The position numbers and the translations under genes were made by a program. The notes under the pieces were generated by a model, which made no database searches, was not told where the DNA came from, and worked only from the letters and a program-made list of their open reading frames with translations. A DNA stretch of 64,000 bases from Macrotrachela quadricornifera (taxonomy: Eukaryota > Rotifera > Eurotatoria > Philodinida > Philodinidae): positions 62,001 to 126,000 of the forward strand of contig JAJEKB010020807.1 in NCBI GenBank assembly GCA_022393335.1, written 5' to 3'. Positions 12,192 through 23,535 of the stretch are shown here, one piece after another (positions within the stretch are counted from its first letter, which is position 1; each line of letters opens with the position of its first letter).

Positions 12192-15090
12192 ATGAATTTC
12201 TATCAACTTTTAGATATAATTTGTACTATTTTATCTATGTCAAAGTTAACAACAAAACTTTTTCTACAAGAAGCACTCGCCTTCAGTCTCTATCTATGGA
12301 TGAGTCATTGTTTCTGTTCGACATTATTATTTTCATCAAATTATTCAATAACAAAACCAAACTCATCAATATTAAAACGTTTTCTATTTCCTTATTCAGT
12401 TGATAGTTATTCTTCAATACGACTTGAACATATTGGAAATCTGAAAAATAAAATAACATTTTCAAATATTTCTATAAATGTTATTTTAATGCTTCTATTT
12501 GCCTTACAACACAGTTTAATGGCACATGGTCCAGTTCGTCGTTATTTACAGAAATTATGTACAAAAGCTGGTGAACGCGCAGTATATGTTGGTGCATCAT
12601 GGCTTTTACTTCATTTTATTTATATATTCTGGATACCAATATCACGTTCTGATTCAACACTCTATCAACTACCACCAATTATTGGAAAAATAGTCGATTT
12701 TCTGTTTTTTTGTGGGTAAATGAACAGATAGATATGTGTAGTTCTTTTTTCTGTTATTTTTGTTTTTAGAGTTATATCAACATGTATGTGTGTATTAGAA
12801 GCATGGTATTATGATCAGTTTGGTTTAAGAGCAGCATTTACAGGTGAGTTTTAACCTGAGTTACAATATGATAAAAGTATTTAAAAAAATTTTCGTGTGC
12901 ATGAACTTTCTTCTCAGAAATTTTCACCATGGTTTTTTGAGTGTGTAAATTTTTGAAGATTTTTTTTCGTTGGTTTGTACCGCGTTCTAGTATAAACTCT
13001 TGGATTCACTCCTGTCAATTAAATCAAATTTATATCAAAGTAAACCAGATGAAATAATACTCATTTTTCTGTGAAAACTTCACCAATTAAGGTAGTTTTT
13101 CTAAATATTTCCCCATACGTGTGAGAGAGCAAACGGCAGGTTCTGTAGCTGATAGAAATTGCTGAATGAACTTCTTAGATTTTATATTGTCTTGGCGATT
13201 TTTTAGACGATGTCTTTTACGTTTTTACTATACAAAACTGGATTGTTCAATTTAATTTTGTAACTTCATCTAAAAGAATATGAGCTTTTGATAAAAAAAA
13301 AAGGGACGAAGACTACGATTAACATTCGTCAGTTTTGTGACGGTAAAAGAAATTATGTCTTTCAATTAAATCAATAGATTACATTTCGTTGAATTCTATT
13401 TTCTACAAAAAGAACTATTAGTCAAATTTTGAGTCTTTATCAATTTTCTATTGACTGTGTTTTGAAAATGAATAAATCTATGTATTTTCGATCGTCAACG
13501 TTCTGATAATAGATGAGTTGAATGAGGATCTATATAGTCTGTTTTCTTTTTCATTTTCCGCTTCAATCAAGGAACAATGAATAATACAAGTTTGATGGTT
13601 CCTCTTAAAAAATAACTTCTTTATGATAAACTGATGAGGATTTTGTTAACTAAATCTTATTAATCACAATTTTAAGTTAGTTTTTCGGTTTAATTAGCGT
13701 CTAATCAGCATAATTTTAGCTTTATTTAGTGTCTATTTAATGGTGAATCAATAAGAAGCAATGGTTATTCCTAAAATTTCGTTAACATCTTCTATCTTAT
13801 AAGTTAAAGAAGTAATATGGGAAAAAACTAAAAAAAAACTTATCGACTACTATGAACATTGTCAGTTCCATCAATACTGATCTTATTGTAAGTTTACATT
13901 ATTTCCTGCCTTTTTAGTTCGTGCAAATAATTTTTTAATAATAGTATGAACACTAAATTTGGTATAAAAAAAAAACTTCTTCGGTGTTTAGAGCTTGAAT
14001 AAATCTTTTTCATAACTATATATTTAACTATTCTCGCTTTTAAAAGATAATTTTTTTGACATATTTTTGCAGTATGGAATCGTTTGGACATGATGTCAAC
14101 AATGATCAACATTTCTTAACACTCGCCCTGTTGATTTCAAAACAAAACCTTTTAAACATGCAAATGAGACTATATTGCGGATTGAGAATGACTTAAATCA
14201 AGTTATAAAAAAAAATACGGCTTTTTTAATCGTTAATGTAGGACCAAGCTTCAAGTCTTGGCCGATAAAAACTGTCAGAAAGGTCTTAAAATTTAAGAAA
14301 GTAATTATTTATAGGTTTTGCAATGTTCTCCAATATTTGATCGGATTAAAAAACTTCTGTATCGCGAATGATTCTTCAAGATCCAAAAATCAGATTCTTG
14401 TAAGTCTGCTTCTAAAACCCTAACAATCCATCTCATTATAATATTAAGAATTAGCAAACTTGATTACTTACTGATAACTACCGCAAAGAAGTCACCATAC
14501 ATCTCTCACACGCTTTGGGTAACTAATCTTTGTAACTATTTTACTAAAAAAATACAACACTTATCAGATTTATGTTACTCTTGTCAAAATTTGTTATCAT
14601 TTTGAAGAATTCCTAGATATTGAAATCATATCTGAACTTATTCTAATTAGAAGATATTCTTCTGTTCTGATCGAATATTTCTATAAATAATCAGTAGTAC
14701 GAATATCTTTTCTTTATTGTGAACATAGGTAAACACTTTTGTCAACATCCAAGTGAACAATTGACAGGTTTTCATAAACTAGCACGTCAACCAGTATTCG
14801 GCTCACAAATATTTGGTTTGCTTATGGCTAAACAAATGTCATTTGGTCGATTCCTATTTGTCATTTTCTTTTGTTTCTACACATATCTCGGTGTTATTCA
14901 TCATGAGAAAGCTATTGAAAAGGAACAAGGAAAAGAATTGTGGCAATTATATAAAGAAACAACATCAACATTTTTTCCATTAAAACGTTACTTTTTTGCT
15001 GTAATCAAAGGAAGAACAGCTATAAATGAATGGACACGTAAACGAAATGAATTATATAAACGACAACGATGTACAGAGAACAGAGAATGA
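12192..15090 (+). CDS. NRM: Nurim homologue (nuclear-envelope multipass membrane protein), 3 exons
   Basis: Exons 12192-12715, 12770-12843 and 14729-15090 join in frame to 319 residues plus TGA. Junctions are GG/A (Gly) and G/GT (Gly), with GTAAAT and GTGAGT donors and TTTTTAG and ACATAG acceptors. Family features are the LFALQHSLMAHGPVRRYL segment, then SWLLLHFIYIFWIPI, and a C-terminal half with several membrane segments and HHEKAIEKEQG, as in the nurim/NnrU/isoprenylcysteine-methyltransferase-like superfamily. Nurim sits in the inner nuclear membrane and its biochemical role is not established. Intron 1 is 54 nt, whereas intron 2 is about 1.9 kb and probably swollen by insertions. A polyadenylation signal AATAAA lies at 15221-15226. 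The start is the first ATG; an in-frame ATG 16 codons later is possible. Confidence 0.8.
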
Positions 15091-15272
15091 AAGAAGATAA
15101 TGATAATCAAGCAACATTTTTTTCTTTTATATTATTTCTTTATATATACACGCTCGTCTTATTTTGAAGACTTGAATTGTTTCTATCTATATAATTATGA
15201 ACATGTATAAGCATTTTGCTAATAAATTATGATGAAAACGATTAAGAAACAGAATTTGATTGATAATTACTA

Positions 15273-15912
15273 CTACCAAAAGCTTATCATTGTGAAATAG
15301 GAGTCTTTCTGAATAATCCGTTCATGTTCCACAAAACAACCATTGATGAAATATTGATTGTGACGTTCAATGTTGTGCAATATTTTTTCCGAAAAATAAT
15401 CTTTGATTAGAAGATAACAAACGAAAAAAATGATGACCATTATTGATATTTTTTGATACCAATAATTCAAGAAATGATTTAATATCTTGTTCATTGTCAA
15501 TCTGTATTTGTATACATTAAATTCAAGGAAAAAGATTGAAAAGTGTTTGAATATGTTCGAGTTTACAATTATCTTTTACTGTAACCTTGATAATAATATT
15601 ATTTGAAACCAAATATACATAAGAGTTCCATTAATGTCGAAAGAGGAAAATCTTCGCTATTGACAGTTAACTGCATTATTTGTATTAAAGGAATAAGACG
15701 ATTTAGATCTACAGTAAGTGAATAGTTCTTTTTACGCTCTTTAACATTAAGAATAAGTTCTTTGGAATACGGAAACTGAATTGAACAGTTGGTAGTCATC
15801 TGATGAGGTCCATCTATCGTCACCTGACGAGCAAAACTTATGTTAGTTTCTGAACGTACACATCTATTGTTGTCCTCATCTTTACATATATTGAGTAAAA
15901 GGTAGCTCCGTA
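15273..15912 (-). pseudogene. Unrecognised gene remains, two coding-like blocks
   Basis: Block one (15912 down to 15599) starts just after a possible acceptor (TATATAG) and reads RSYLLLNICKDEDNNRC, later VTIDGPHQMTTNCSIQFPYS, ending FGFK-stop. Block two (15500 down to 15273) follows a possible acceptor (AATACAG); one frame gives SFLELLVSKNINNGHHFFRL and then a stop, after which another frame continues. Codon use looks like coding sequence, but the two blocks do not join in frame with any donor I can find, and a mariner relic lies at the 5' side. It is probably a disrupted gene of unknown family. Confidence 0.3.
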
Positions 15913-15944
15913 ACTATATATCAACTAACTAATGAACAAAAGTA

Positions 15945-16576
15945 ACAACAAATTAAACTTTGTCATGAAGATTTAGCAAAATTTCGTGATGATTCCCGGC
16001 GATTATGTGATATTATAATAGGTGATAAGGTGTGGATTTACTATTGGCAGATAGCTGAGTTAGTGAAGATGAATCACCAACTACTATAGTTCGTCGAAAT
16101 ACATTTGAACCGAAAAACTTATTTTGTATATTCTTTAAATCAAATGATCCTGTTTTGACACATGGTGTTGATGAAGGCAAGACTATTGATCACAACTATT
16201 ATATTCAAAATTGCCTCAAGCCTATTATCAAAGAAATATGGAAACAAAGAAAGTCAGCAGGTATAAAATTGCTTTACGACATTGCTCGATTTCATGTTCA
16301 TTCTGGTGTTATCAATTATTTAACAGAAGAAGGTACTATTATGATGCCGCATCCACCATATTCATCTGATCTTGCTCCATGTGATTATTGGTTAAATGAT
16401 TGCATCAAGCGTAATGTAACTGACCAACCAAATGAAAAATCATTAGCTCGTGCAGTATCCAAGGTAATGAAAAATGCTCCAGAAGAAGAATATAAAAAGC
16501 TTTTGACAAACCATTAGAACGGGTGGAATTTTGTATAAATAATCATGGTGACTATTTTGAACATTTAATAAAATAA
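15945..16576 (+). pseudogene. mariner (Tc1/mariner) transposase relic
   Basis: The catalytic half of a mariner transposase is readable in pieces. KFRDDSRRLCDIIIGDKVWI carries the first Asp; the frame then shifts within 16045-16070. FEPKNLFCIFFKSND and GKTIDHNYYIQNCLKPII follow. LLYDIARFHVHSGVINYL carries the second Asp. HPPYSSDLAPCDYWLNDCIK carries the third Asp. A second frameshift near 16490-16500 separates this from the true tail (AFDKPLERVEFCINNHGDYF), which ends at TAA 16574-16576. The N-terminal DNA-binding part is missing and no terminal repeats were found. It is inactive. Confidence 0.85.
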
Positions 16577-17018
16577 AACTGAAACTTTCCCTTTATCTTC
16601 ATATTTTTTTAAAAAGTGCATCACCTTTTGGTCAGACTTAGTAGTTATTTGATATATAAGAAAAACTACGCTGCAAGTAAAGTAGTCATTCTACAGTTTT
16701 GTGAGAGCCTTGTTCGATCTTTGCTAATTGGCATGCTATTCGAGAAGCTGAAATCGGGTCCGAAGCAAAAATTGGCAGGCCAAACAAAGCAGAAACTCGC
16801 TGATCACATGCTCGAAGAAAATGTTAATCAAGTTTTTCAAAACTAGGCGAGGTTATAAAATATTGAACGCGAGATAGCATCAAATAAATCTTTAAAAATT
16901 AGCAGAACATTTTTAAAAAAAAGACAGCTTGGAGAGTCTGAAATAAAATAGTACTTTTTTTTCAAATTGATTTTCGTTATTCTAGTTGATGTCTCTTAAT
17001 AGGTAAAATATCGTGATA
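16577..17018. other. Intergenic, nothing recognised
   Basis: This is an AT-rich spacer between the mariner relic and the hydrolase gene. A plus-strand open frame at 16616-16846 has no recognisable motif. Confidence 0.4.
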
Positions 17019-17990
17019 TTAAGGTAAATCTTTGATCTCACGATTAAGCTGTTGAACAAGCCAAGAAGTAGATTCATTCAAAGCTCTGTCACTAATTGCT
17101 GCAATTAGAACAGCTTCGAGAAAACTGTGTGTTGCTCCTTGATAGACGCGCTCTTCAACTTCGACATTAGCCTTACGTAATGCTTCAGCCATGGCTCGAT
17201 TTTCGTCGGCAAGAACATCGCATTCAGCAATAGCAAGAAAACTCGGTGGAAGACCATGAAGATCAGCATGAAGAGGAAGTACCAATGGATCGTTAAAATC
17301 TCGTTCATCTCGCACATAATTATTTTGAAAAAAACGCATTTCATCTACAGTTAACCGATATCTAGGACCATCGTAACGCACGCATGAGTTTGACTCAGGT
17401 CTAACGCGATCATAGGCACCATAATTGAAAAGCTGAGCTGACAAAACCGGTTCATTTAGATCGCGTAAGCGCAGATTAGTTGCAACACTAAGATTTGCAC
17501 CGGCTGAATCGCCACCAATCGCTATTCGTCGCACATCAATACCTAATTCTGCTGAATTTTGTTTTCTTAACCATTGAACCACTGAAACGATTTCATTGAT
17601 AGCTTGTGGATATTTCACTTCTGGTGATAGACTATAATCCACACCAATAACAGCAATTCTACCTCGACCTGCATATTCTCTCATTAGTCGATCGTGTGTA
17701 TCAAGACTAAAAATTGTCCAACCACCTCCATGAATATAAATGAGTGCTGGAAGAATTTGACTATCGTCCGGATAGTAAATACGAATTCGTGTTGAATAAT
17801 TTCCAACATGTTTTTCTTCTATTCGCTTCATCGTAGGTCCACCTTCGGTCCAGGGTGCACGAACTATCGCAGTTACTCGTCGAAGTTCATTTACTGACTT
17901 TGGATCAAAAGCAGGCAGACGTGCATAAGCTTCTTCCATCATATTTTGACATCGTCGAAGATCACAGTCTACATCATCAACATCGGCCAT
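17019..17990 (-). CDS. HSL-family alpha/beta hydrolase (carboxylesterase-like)
   Basis: An intronless 323-residue frame. It carries the HSL/arylacetamide-deacetylase signature: oxyanion motif HGGGW at residues 87-91, nucleophile elbow GDSAG at 160-164 (Ser162), acid Asp258 in AECDVLADEN, and His288 in GATHSF. It would hydrolyse carboxylic esters of small or medium acyl groups; the substrate is not predictable. There is no signal peptide or membrane segment, so it is probably cytosolic. The length equals the typical single-domain bacterial enzyme (about 300-320 residues). GC content and codon use look richer than in adjacent genes, and the lack of introns suggests a horizontally acquired or retroposed gene. 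The start is the first Met of the frame (MADVDDVDCD), in a plausible non-hydrophobic cap region. Confidence 0.85.
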   Translation of the reverse strand: MADVDDVDCDLRRCQNMMEEAYARLPAFDPKSVNELRRVTAIVRAPWTEGGPTMKRIEEKHVGNYSTRIRIYYPDDSQILPALIYIHGGGWTIFSLDTHDRLMREYAGRGRIAVIGVDYSLSPEVKYPQAINEIVSVVQWLRKQNSAELGIDVRRIAIGGDSAGANLSVATNLRLRDLNEPVLSAQLFNYGAYDRVRPESNSCVRYDGPRYRLTVDEMRFFQNNYVRDERDFNDPLVLPLHADLHGLPPSFLAIAECDVLADENRAMAEALRKANVEVEERVYQGATHSFLEAVLIAAISDRALNESTSWLVQQLNREIKDLP

Positions 17991-18592
17991 ACTTGCATAA
18001 ATGTGATAAATAATTTTTTTACCTTTTCATCTTTCCTTTTTTTTTTCTTTATATTGTTTTTTATTCACACTGACGATTGTAATGATAAGATGATGTTTGC
18101 ATGATTAAAATAAATGAAAGTTTACATGTTAATATCATTTCAAAGGTGTTGGTGAAAGCAAAAAGATATAGAAAGAGCATCTAAACTTTCACCAAAAAAT
18201 AGTAGGGTATATGATACATGCCACCTTGAAAATCAAAAAAAAGTATTCTTCGAAGAATTTGAAAGGCTCTATTTCCAGAATATGTAACACTTCTCATGGT
18301 ACAAAATTGTAATTTTCTGTATTGCAAATAGATCTTTATGAGTTTGAATGTACTTTGAAAAAGTCTAATAACATTTCGGTATTAAGATGTAAATTATATT
18401 TTTTTTATGAAGTTTACAATCTATATCTTGAAGAAAATTATAATTGTTCTTTAAATAAGAAATAAATTAAAGACAATTTTTAAAAAAAATACAAATGTTA
18501 ACATTTGATCTTTCGATACAAAATGTACATCACGAACACTCTCTGATGATTTTCTATAGTTTGACACACAAGTAAAAATATATTTATACTAA
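17991..18592. other. Intergenic, nothing recognised
   Basis: This is the promoter side of the minus-strand hydrolase and the 3' side of the ADP-ribosyltransferase gene. T-rich runs only. Confidence 0.4.
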
Positions 18593-20950
18593 TTATGTCT
18601 TTGGATTGAGCGTATCGAGTATATTTTGTGTTTCGATTATTATTGAATGATTATGTGGATAAATTTTTTTTCGTATTTTAAGGGCTCGGTTATAATATTT
18701 TAAAGCGTTTTCTTTAGAGTTTTGTTTTTGATAATATTGTGCGATCATCGCTAAACAATTAGCTATTGTCGCATATTCATGGTAAGCATTATTTTCTAAA
18801 ATATTTAATGCTCGTTCCAATAAAACTTTCTTTCGATCATCATTATCTTCGAACAATTCGCTGAGTTTCATTGAAAGACTTACAATCGTCATATTATTTG
18901 AAGATGGTTGATTTTGACACTCAGATAAATAATTTGAACAGAAATTAATAGCCAGTTCATTGTTGCCTTGTTTATTATATAGATCAATTAATGCATTTAC
19001 ACATTTTGTTTGACAATAATTACCTTTAGGCTCACTCATATTAAATGCTTTCAAATAATAACCTTCAGCTATTCTGTACTCCTCCTGAGCTAAATAAATA
19101 TCACCAATAAGACGGTAAAAATAGATTATTTCAGTATATGGATATGGATGAATTTGTTGAAGTGTGTCACACGCTTGAAAACATAAACTGAGAGCTTTGT
19201 GATATTCTCTATTGATCATACATATGAAACTAATATTAAGTTGAGTGATAGCCTTGTTATATGGACTAAGTTTACATTGTAAAGCTTTGTTATAATATTT
19301 GAGTGCATGAACTTTATCACCAATTGTTTTATAATAATTGCCAATATGATTTAATGTTATACCGATCTCTTGATGATTTGAACGTAGATTTTTTTGTTTT
19401 ATTTTATATGCTAAATTGAAATTCTCTAAAGCGCTATTATAATCAGTGATACGCATATACAAATCGCCAATATGATCATATACACAAGTCACATCTTTAT
19501 GTGATGTCGGTAAGACTTGTAATAACATTTGAAAGTATGAAAGAGCTTTAATATATTCATTCATTTCGACTAGCAACCAACCGAATAATAAATTCATATT
19601 ACCTTTTAGAATTTTTTGTTTTGCTGCATCTAAGCATTCTTTCATATCATCTGTCTTATCAGTTGCTTTCATTCTGATTCTGTATCGATCTTCCATATGA
19701 TCATAACTGACACTTTCAATTATAAAAACTGTACCTATATTAAATAATATTTCACCTTCACGAGGCTTTTTGGTATATTGTTCTATGTCGACGAAAACTA
19801 CATTTTTGAGATGAAGCGCATCGACTATTATTTCATATAAAATAACCTTGAAGACTTCAGTGCTTTTAGCATCAGCAATAAATAATTGAGCAATTTCAAT
19901 ATTTTTTGACGTTGAGAGAAAACCATTATTGGAAAACCGACAGCCAACATGAGATTCTAACATTTGTAGTTCATTTATTGCCATCTTAGGTTGTCCACGA
20001 TAAACTGTAAAAGATGTTCGCTTATTTTGTTTTCTATGTTCTTTTTCCAATTGTTTACATAGATCAATAATATAATAGCGAAATAGGTACCACAATGTTA
20101 CATCTGTCGTTCGAAATGCTCGATTAACTGAACGAAAGACAAAAGATGATTTAACGTACCAATCAATTGCTTCTTCCGATTTGTAATTTTCCCTAAAATC
20201 TTTGATATGTTGATCTTCTCCATAGTAATCGATACATTTATTCAGCATTATTTCTTTTGATTCTGCTGTTTGTTGCATATTCTTCAATGCTTCAATGAAT
20301 ATCATATATGGAAAAAAAGTATTATTGTCATTAATATCTTGCGAGACAGAGACTGGTCTTACTGTTTGCAATGTTTGATTAATAAACAAGTGAAATTTTA
20401 ATGCTGGAAATACACGGTATATACAGTCTTTCAATATTTCATGTTCAGTGCAGATATCCACGATATTTGAGTATGTTTTTTTTAAATTAGCATATCTCTC
20501 ATAATTTCTACAAAATATAATTATTTTTTCCTTTATATCTTGTGTTGACGATAGAATTGTGTTGGCATATGAACCCGACATTATCACTAATATGTGTTTA
20601 TTTTCACGTTTTATTTGTTCAATTTTGCTTAAGAAGATCTCAGATCTCTCGAAGAAAAAACAATTATCTTTACTGATTTCTCGAATTAATGTTTTTGTAT
20701 GTAGTGAATCAGAAGAATAATTTTGTGCGCTTGTATCTAGCCAAATTAAAGCAATTTGTTCAATGTCATCATCCGTATAATGTACAGAACGATGTGAATT
20801 ATCATTTAATGAAATCAATGGAACGGATTCAAATTGTTCGTCATTTTCAGTATCTGAATTGTCCATTTCAGGAATAGACTTCCAAAATAAAAGACGTGAT
20901 GCAGCATGATAAAGACGATTCATTAATAATGATACAGTTTTGGAACACAT
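18593..20950 (-). CDS. NAD(P)+-arginine ADP-ribosyltransferase with C-terminal TPR repeats
   Basis: An intronless 785-residue frame. Residues about 60-200 match the N-terminal region seen in many rotifer ART proteins (EQIALIWLDTSAQN, then HILVIMSGSYAN). The ART fold covers about 265-430 with the R-S-E triad: Arg318 in YRGQ, the FLSTS strand at 344-348, and the ExE motif Glu398-Gly-Glu400 in REGEILF. This pattern belongs to arginine-specific mono-ADP-ribosyltransferases. From about 440 onward there are at least six kinesin-light-chain-like TPRs (for example HIGDLYMRITDYNSALENF, HIGNYYKTIGDKVHALKYY, and the last one ending NALKYYNRALKIRKK). No signal peptide is evident, so the predicted site is intracellular. 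The partner and target are unknown; TPRs suggest protein recruitment. All catalytic residues are present, so it is probably active. Confidence 0.85.
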   Translation of the reverse strand: MCSKTVSLLMNRLYHAASRLLFWKSIPEMDNSDTENDEQFESVPLISLNDNSHRSVHYTDDDIEQIALIWLDTSAQNYSSDSLHTKTLIREISKDNCFFFERSEIFLSKIEQIKRENKHILVIMSGSYANTILSSTQDIKEKIIIFCRNYERYANLKKTYSNIVDICTEHEILKDCIYRVFPALKFHLFINQTLQTVRPVSVSQDINDNNTFFPYMIFIEALKNMQQTAESKEIMLNKCIDYYGEDQHIKDFRENYKSEEAIDWYVKSSFVFRSVNRAFRTTDVTLWYLFRYYIIDLCKQLEKEHRKQNKRTSFTVYRGQPKMAINELQMLESHVGCRFSNNGFLSTSKNIEIAQLFIADAKSTEVFKVILYEIIVDALHLKNVVFVDIEQYTKKPREGEILFNIGTVFIIESVSYDHMEDRYRIRMKATDKTDDMKECLDAAKQKILKGNMNLLFGWLLVEMNEYIKALSYFQMLLQVLPTSHKDVTCVYDHIGDLYMRITDYNSALENFNLAYKIKQKNLRSNHQEIGITLNHIGNYYKTIGDKVHALKYYNKALQCKLSPYNKAITQLNISFICMINREYHKALSLCFQACDTLQQIHPYPYTEIIYFYRLIGDIYLAQEEYRIAEGYYLKAFNMSEPKGNYCQTKCVNALIDLYNKQGNNELAINFCSNYLSECQNQPSSNNMTIVSLSMKLSELFEDNDDRKKVLLERALNILENNAYHEYATIANCLAMIAQYYQKQNSKENALKYYNRALKIRKKIYPHNHSIIIETQNILDTLNPKT

Positions 20951-21436
20951 GCAGCCTTTTGTCAGTAGAAAAATGATGGGATGTAGATTTGATGATCAAA
21001 AAAATACCATATGTGTATATATATACCTAGAGCAAAGCAAAAATAATGAGAAGAGTACATTATTTCCTTATAAAAAGCTTAATTTTCTGACTGTCAGTAA
21101 TAATACAATCAGCAGGTATTGAGACGAAACAAGTTTTATCGAAAATTTATTCTTAGAGTATTAGTGGAAGTAAGATCAAATAGCATAGAAAATTTTTGCA
21201 TTCTTTTCTCTATCAAACTATATAGAAAGAACGTTTCTATAAGCTTTTTATAATGAAGTAAAATATTACTTTCATTACTTTTGATATACCTGAATATATA
21301 AATGCGTATATACGCTTGAAAAAATGGAAAATTCCAACTTGAGTAATGAAAGAACGAAAAAAACTATCATACGTAATTATCATGATACATAAGAGGTATT
21401 AATGATCATATTTTTGTTTACATCACTTTTACCTTT
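20951..21436. other. Divergent intergenic region
   Basis: About 490 bp lie between the minus-strand ART gene and the plus-strand ALF-like gene, so both promoters must be here. No specific element was recognised. Confidence 0.4.
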
Positions 21437-22139
21437 TTGATGAGCACGAACATATACATTCCACTGAGATTTATAGGCGATAATCTCCGACATCATTATC
21501 CACACGAAAATGATAATGATAATGATGATGATGATGCACTTGACACAAGGATCCAAACATCTCGCAGAAAAATTATTATTTTTATTAGTATAAGTGTTGC
21601 AATTATTATTATAACTATATTACCTTTGATAATAATATTTGTATCTGTGAAAAAAAATCACTCATCATCATCATCATTATCAACAGCATTGCCCGTCACT
21701 GCTAATAACTCAACATTTTTAAGTAAGAAAATATTTCATTCTATCTTTATTTTTATTTTATTGTATAAATTATTTAATCCTATATTTAGATGGAAACAAT
21801 ATTTCTAATATTATATCAACAAAACAAGAAGTAACAAGCGGTGAAATCGATTGGAAACAATTGATTGCTACAGTAGCTAATAAATTCTATGATTTATATC
21901 AATGGAATGATTATAAACAGATTCCTTTACATAATAAAACTTGTACAGTACAAGTTAAAGGTCGTATACATAAGTTAAGCTGGGTATGGGATGGCAGATT
22001 TGAATGTGATGGTGTGGTTGGTGAATCAAGACATTATGAAAATAAAGATGGAGCTGCAGGCAATGCTGTACAAGATTATTTGATAAAATCTAAACAAGTT
22101 GGTTTAATAAAAAATGAACAACTACAACAAATTGGATGA
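21437..22139 (+). CDS. Membrane-anchored anti-lipopolysaccharide-factor-like protein, copy 1
   Basis: Two exons, 21437-21722 and 21790-22139 (67-nt intron, GTAAGA to TATTTAG), give 211 residues. The N terminus is acidic and cytoplasm-like; an Ile-rich membrane segment covers about 45-70; a Ser/Thr linker follows; the C-terminal domain covers about 115-210. That domain resembles arthropod anti-lipopolysaccharide factors: an amphipathic start (WKQLIATVANKFYDLYQW), two cysteines (147 and 168) bounding a basic hairpin with a WDGRF strand, then a GVVGE segment, and a helix (AVQDYLIKSKQVGLI). In ALFs the disulphide-bounded loop binds LPS and kills bacteria. Here a type II anchor replaces the usual signal peptide, implying a surface-displayed domain. 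AATAAA lies at 22161-22166. Homology is inferred by pattern only. Confidence 0.6.
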
Positions 22140-22805
22140 AACTCTTTTTTTTTTTGCTTAAATAAATGAATAGTATTGAGTTCTTTTTCAACTTTAATCT
22201 AGCATGTAATAACTTTCTTCAATTTGTTTTTATATTAATCTTGAGTAAATTATGTTCATACGAATTCAACGATTAAATTTGTAGAGAAAAAAATCGGTAT
22301 TTTGTATTTTACTTGTATACTTTGATTGTGTTTATTTAGATATTTTCATTGAAGTTGTATTCTATATAAATAATGAATATAGAAATTGAAGATAGGACTC
22401 TTTATCTCTTCATGTGTCTATAGTCGAAAAGTAGAATTATTTTATTCTTCAAATATTCTCATCAATTTGACGATAAGACTGGTGATGCATATTTAATTTC
22501 TTCATCGTATTTACTATTTGAATGAATCATTTAAAAAAACGTGTCAATAAGAACAGAAAAAAAAGTATCATGAGTAAGTTAATGATCTAATTAAGGTATA
22601 ATATTGAAGAAAATATTGCATCCCATCAGTTTAAAATGATACTATCTAAGTATTCATCGTTAGAAGCCCACCACATGTGTGTGCATCATTACAGAACGAA
22701 TAGATGTATTATTTACATTCATATTGCGACGTAGTGATTGGTAACATTATCATTTTATTATTAATAATATCTCTGTTTTTAATTCACATAAGAATATTCA
22801 TATGA
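22140..22805. other. Spacer between the two ALF-like genes
   Basis: The spacer is AT-rich and holds the copy 1 polyadenylation signal and the presumed promoter of copy 2. Nothing else was recognised. Confidence 0.4.
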
Positions 22806-23535
22806 ATGAATGGTATGTGGCCAGGCCTTCCAATTCCTATTATTCCACCTGTAAATAAGCCAAATGCATGCAGTATTATTATGATAATTACGATTATTAT
22901 ATCCATATTGCTTATTACACTAGCTGTGTGTATCATATTTAAATCTATCAGACAAAATCAATCCTTAAGATCATCAACAATATTACTTGATGCGACTGGT
23001 GAGTCAAACTATATAAATAAGAAATTTAATTATTAGATTTCTCTTAGAATATTCATTTGAAACATTTGTTTTCATCATCTTCACTCTTGAAGAGAAAGAA
23101 TAATTAGTAAAAATTTGCAAGTTTTCTAAACATGACATTATATTACATTTTGCGAATTTTAAACAAATTGAGTCTATAATCTGTATATATATATATTTCA
23201 TATTATGTAATTTAGAAAAAAAAGTAGGATCGGTAGCTGATACAGATGTGGGACAGAAAGCGTTGATAGCAGCAGCTGACAGATACTCTGGTTTATTTCA
23301 ATGGAGTAATTACAAACAGATTAATTTACTTAATAAAACATGTACAGCGAAAGTGAAAAGTCGTATATCTATTAATGGAGTATGGGATGGCAGATTCGAG
23401 TGCGATGGTGTTGTTGGTACATCGGAACATTCGAGTGGTCGAAGAAATGCTGTAAAAAGTGCTATACAAGATTATTTGATACAATCTGGACAAGTTGGTT
23501 TAGTAACAGATGAACAGTTACAATTACTTGTATAA
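22806..23535 (+). CDS. Membrane-anchored anti-lipopolysaccharide-factor-like protein, copy 2
   Basis: Exons 22806-22998 and 23216-23535 join in frame (phase 1, GTGAGT donor, ATTTAG acceptor, 217-nt intron) to 170 residues. A proline-rich N terminus precedes one membrane segment (about 23-45). The C-terminal domain matches copy 1 closely: DRYSGLFQWSNYKQI, cysteines 107 and 127 around a basic hairpin containing GVWDGRFEC, DGVVGTSE, and AIQDYLIQSGQVGLVTDEQL. Both copies have the intron at the same place, between anchor and domain, so they are a tandem duplicate; the anchor exons have diverged far more than the domain exons. AATAAA lies at 23564-23569. It is predicted to be a surface-anchored antimicrobial or LPS-binding protein; no experimental support is visible. 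Confidence 0.6.
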
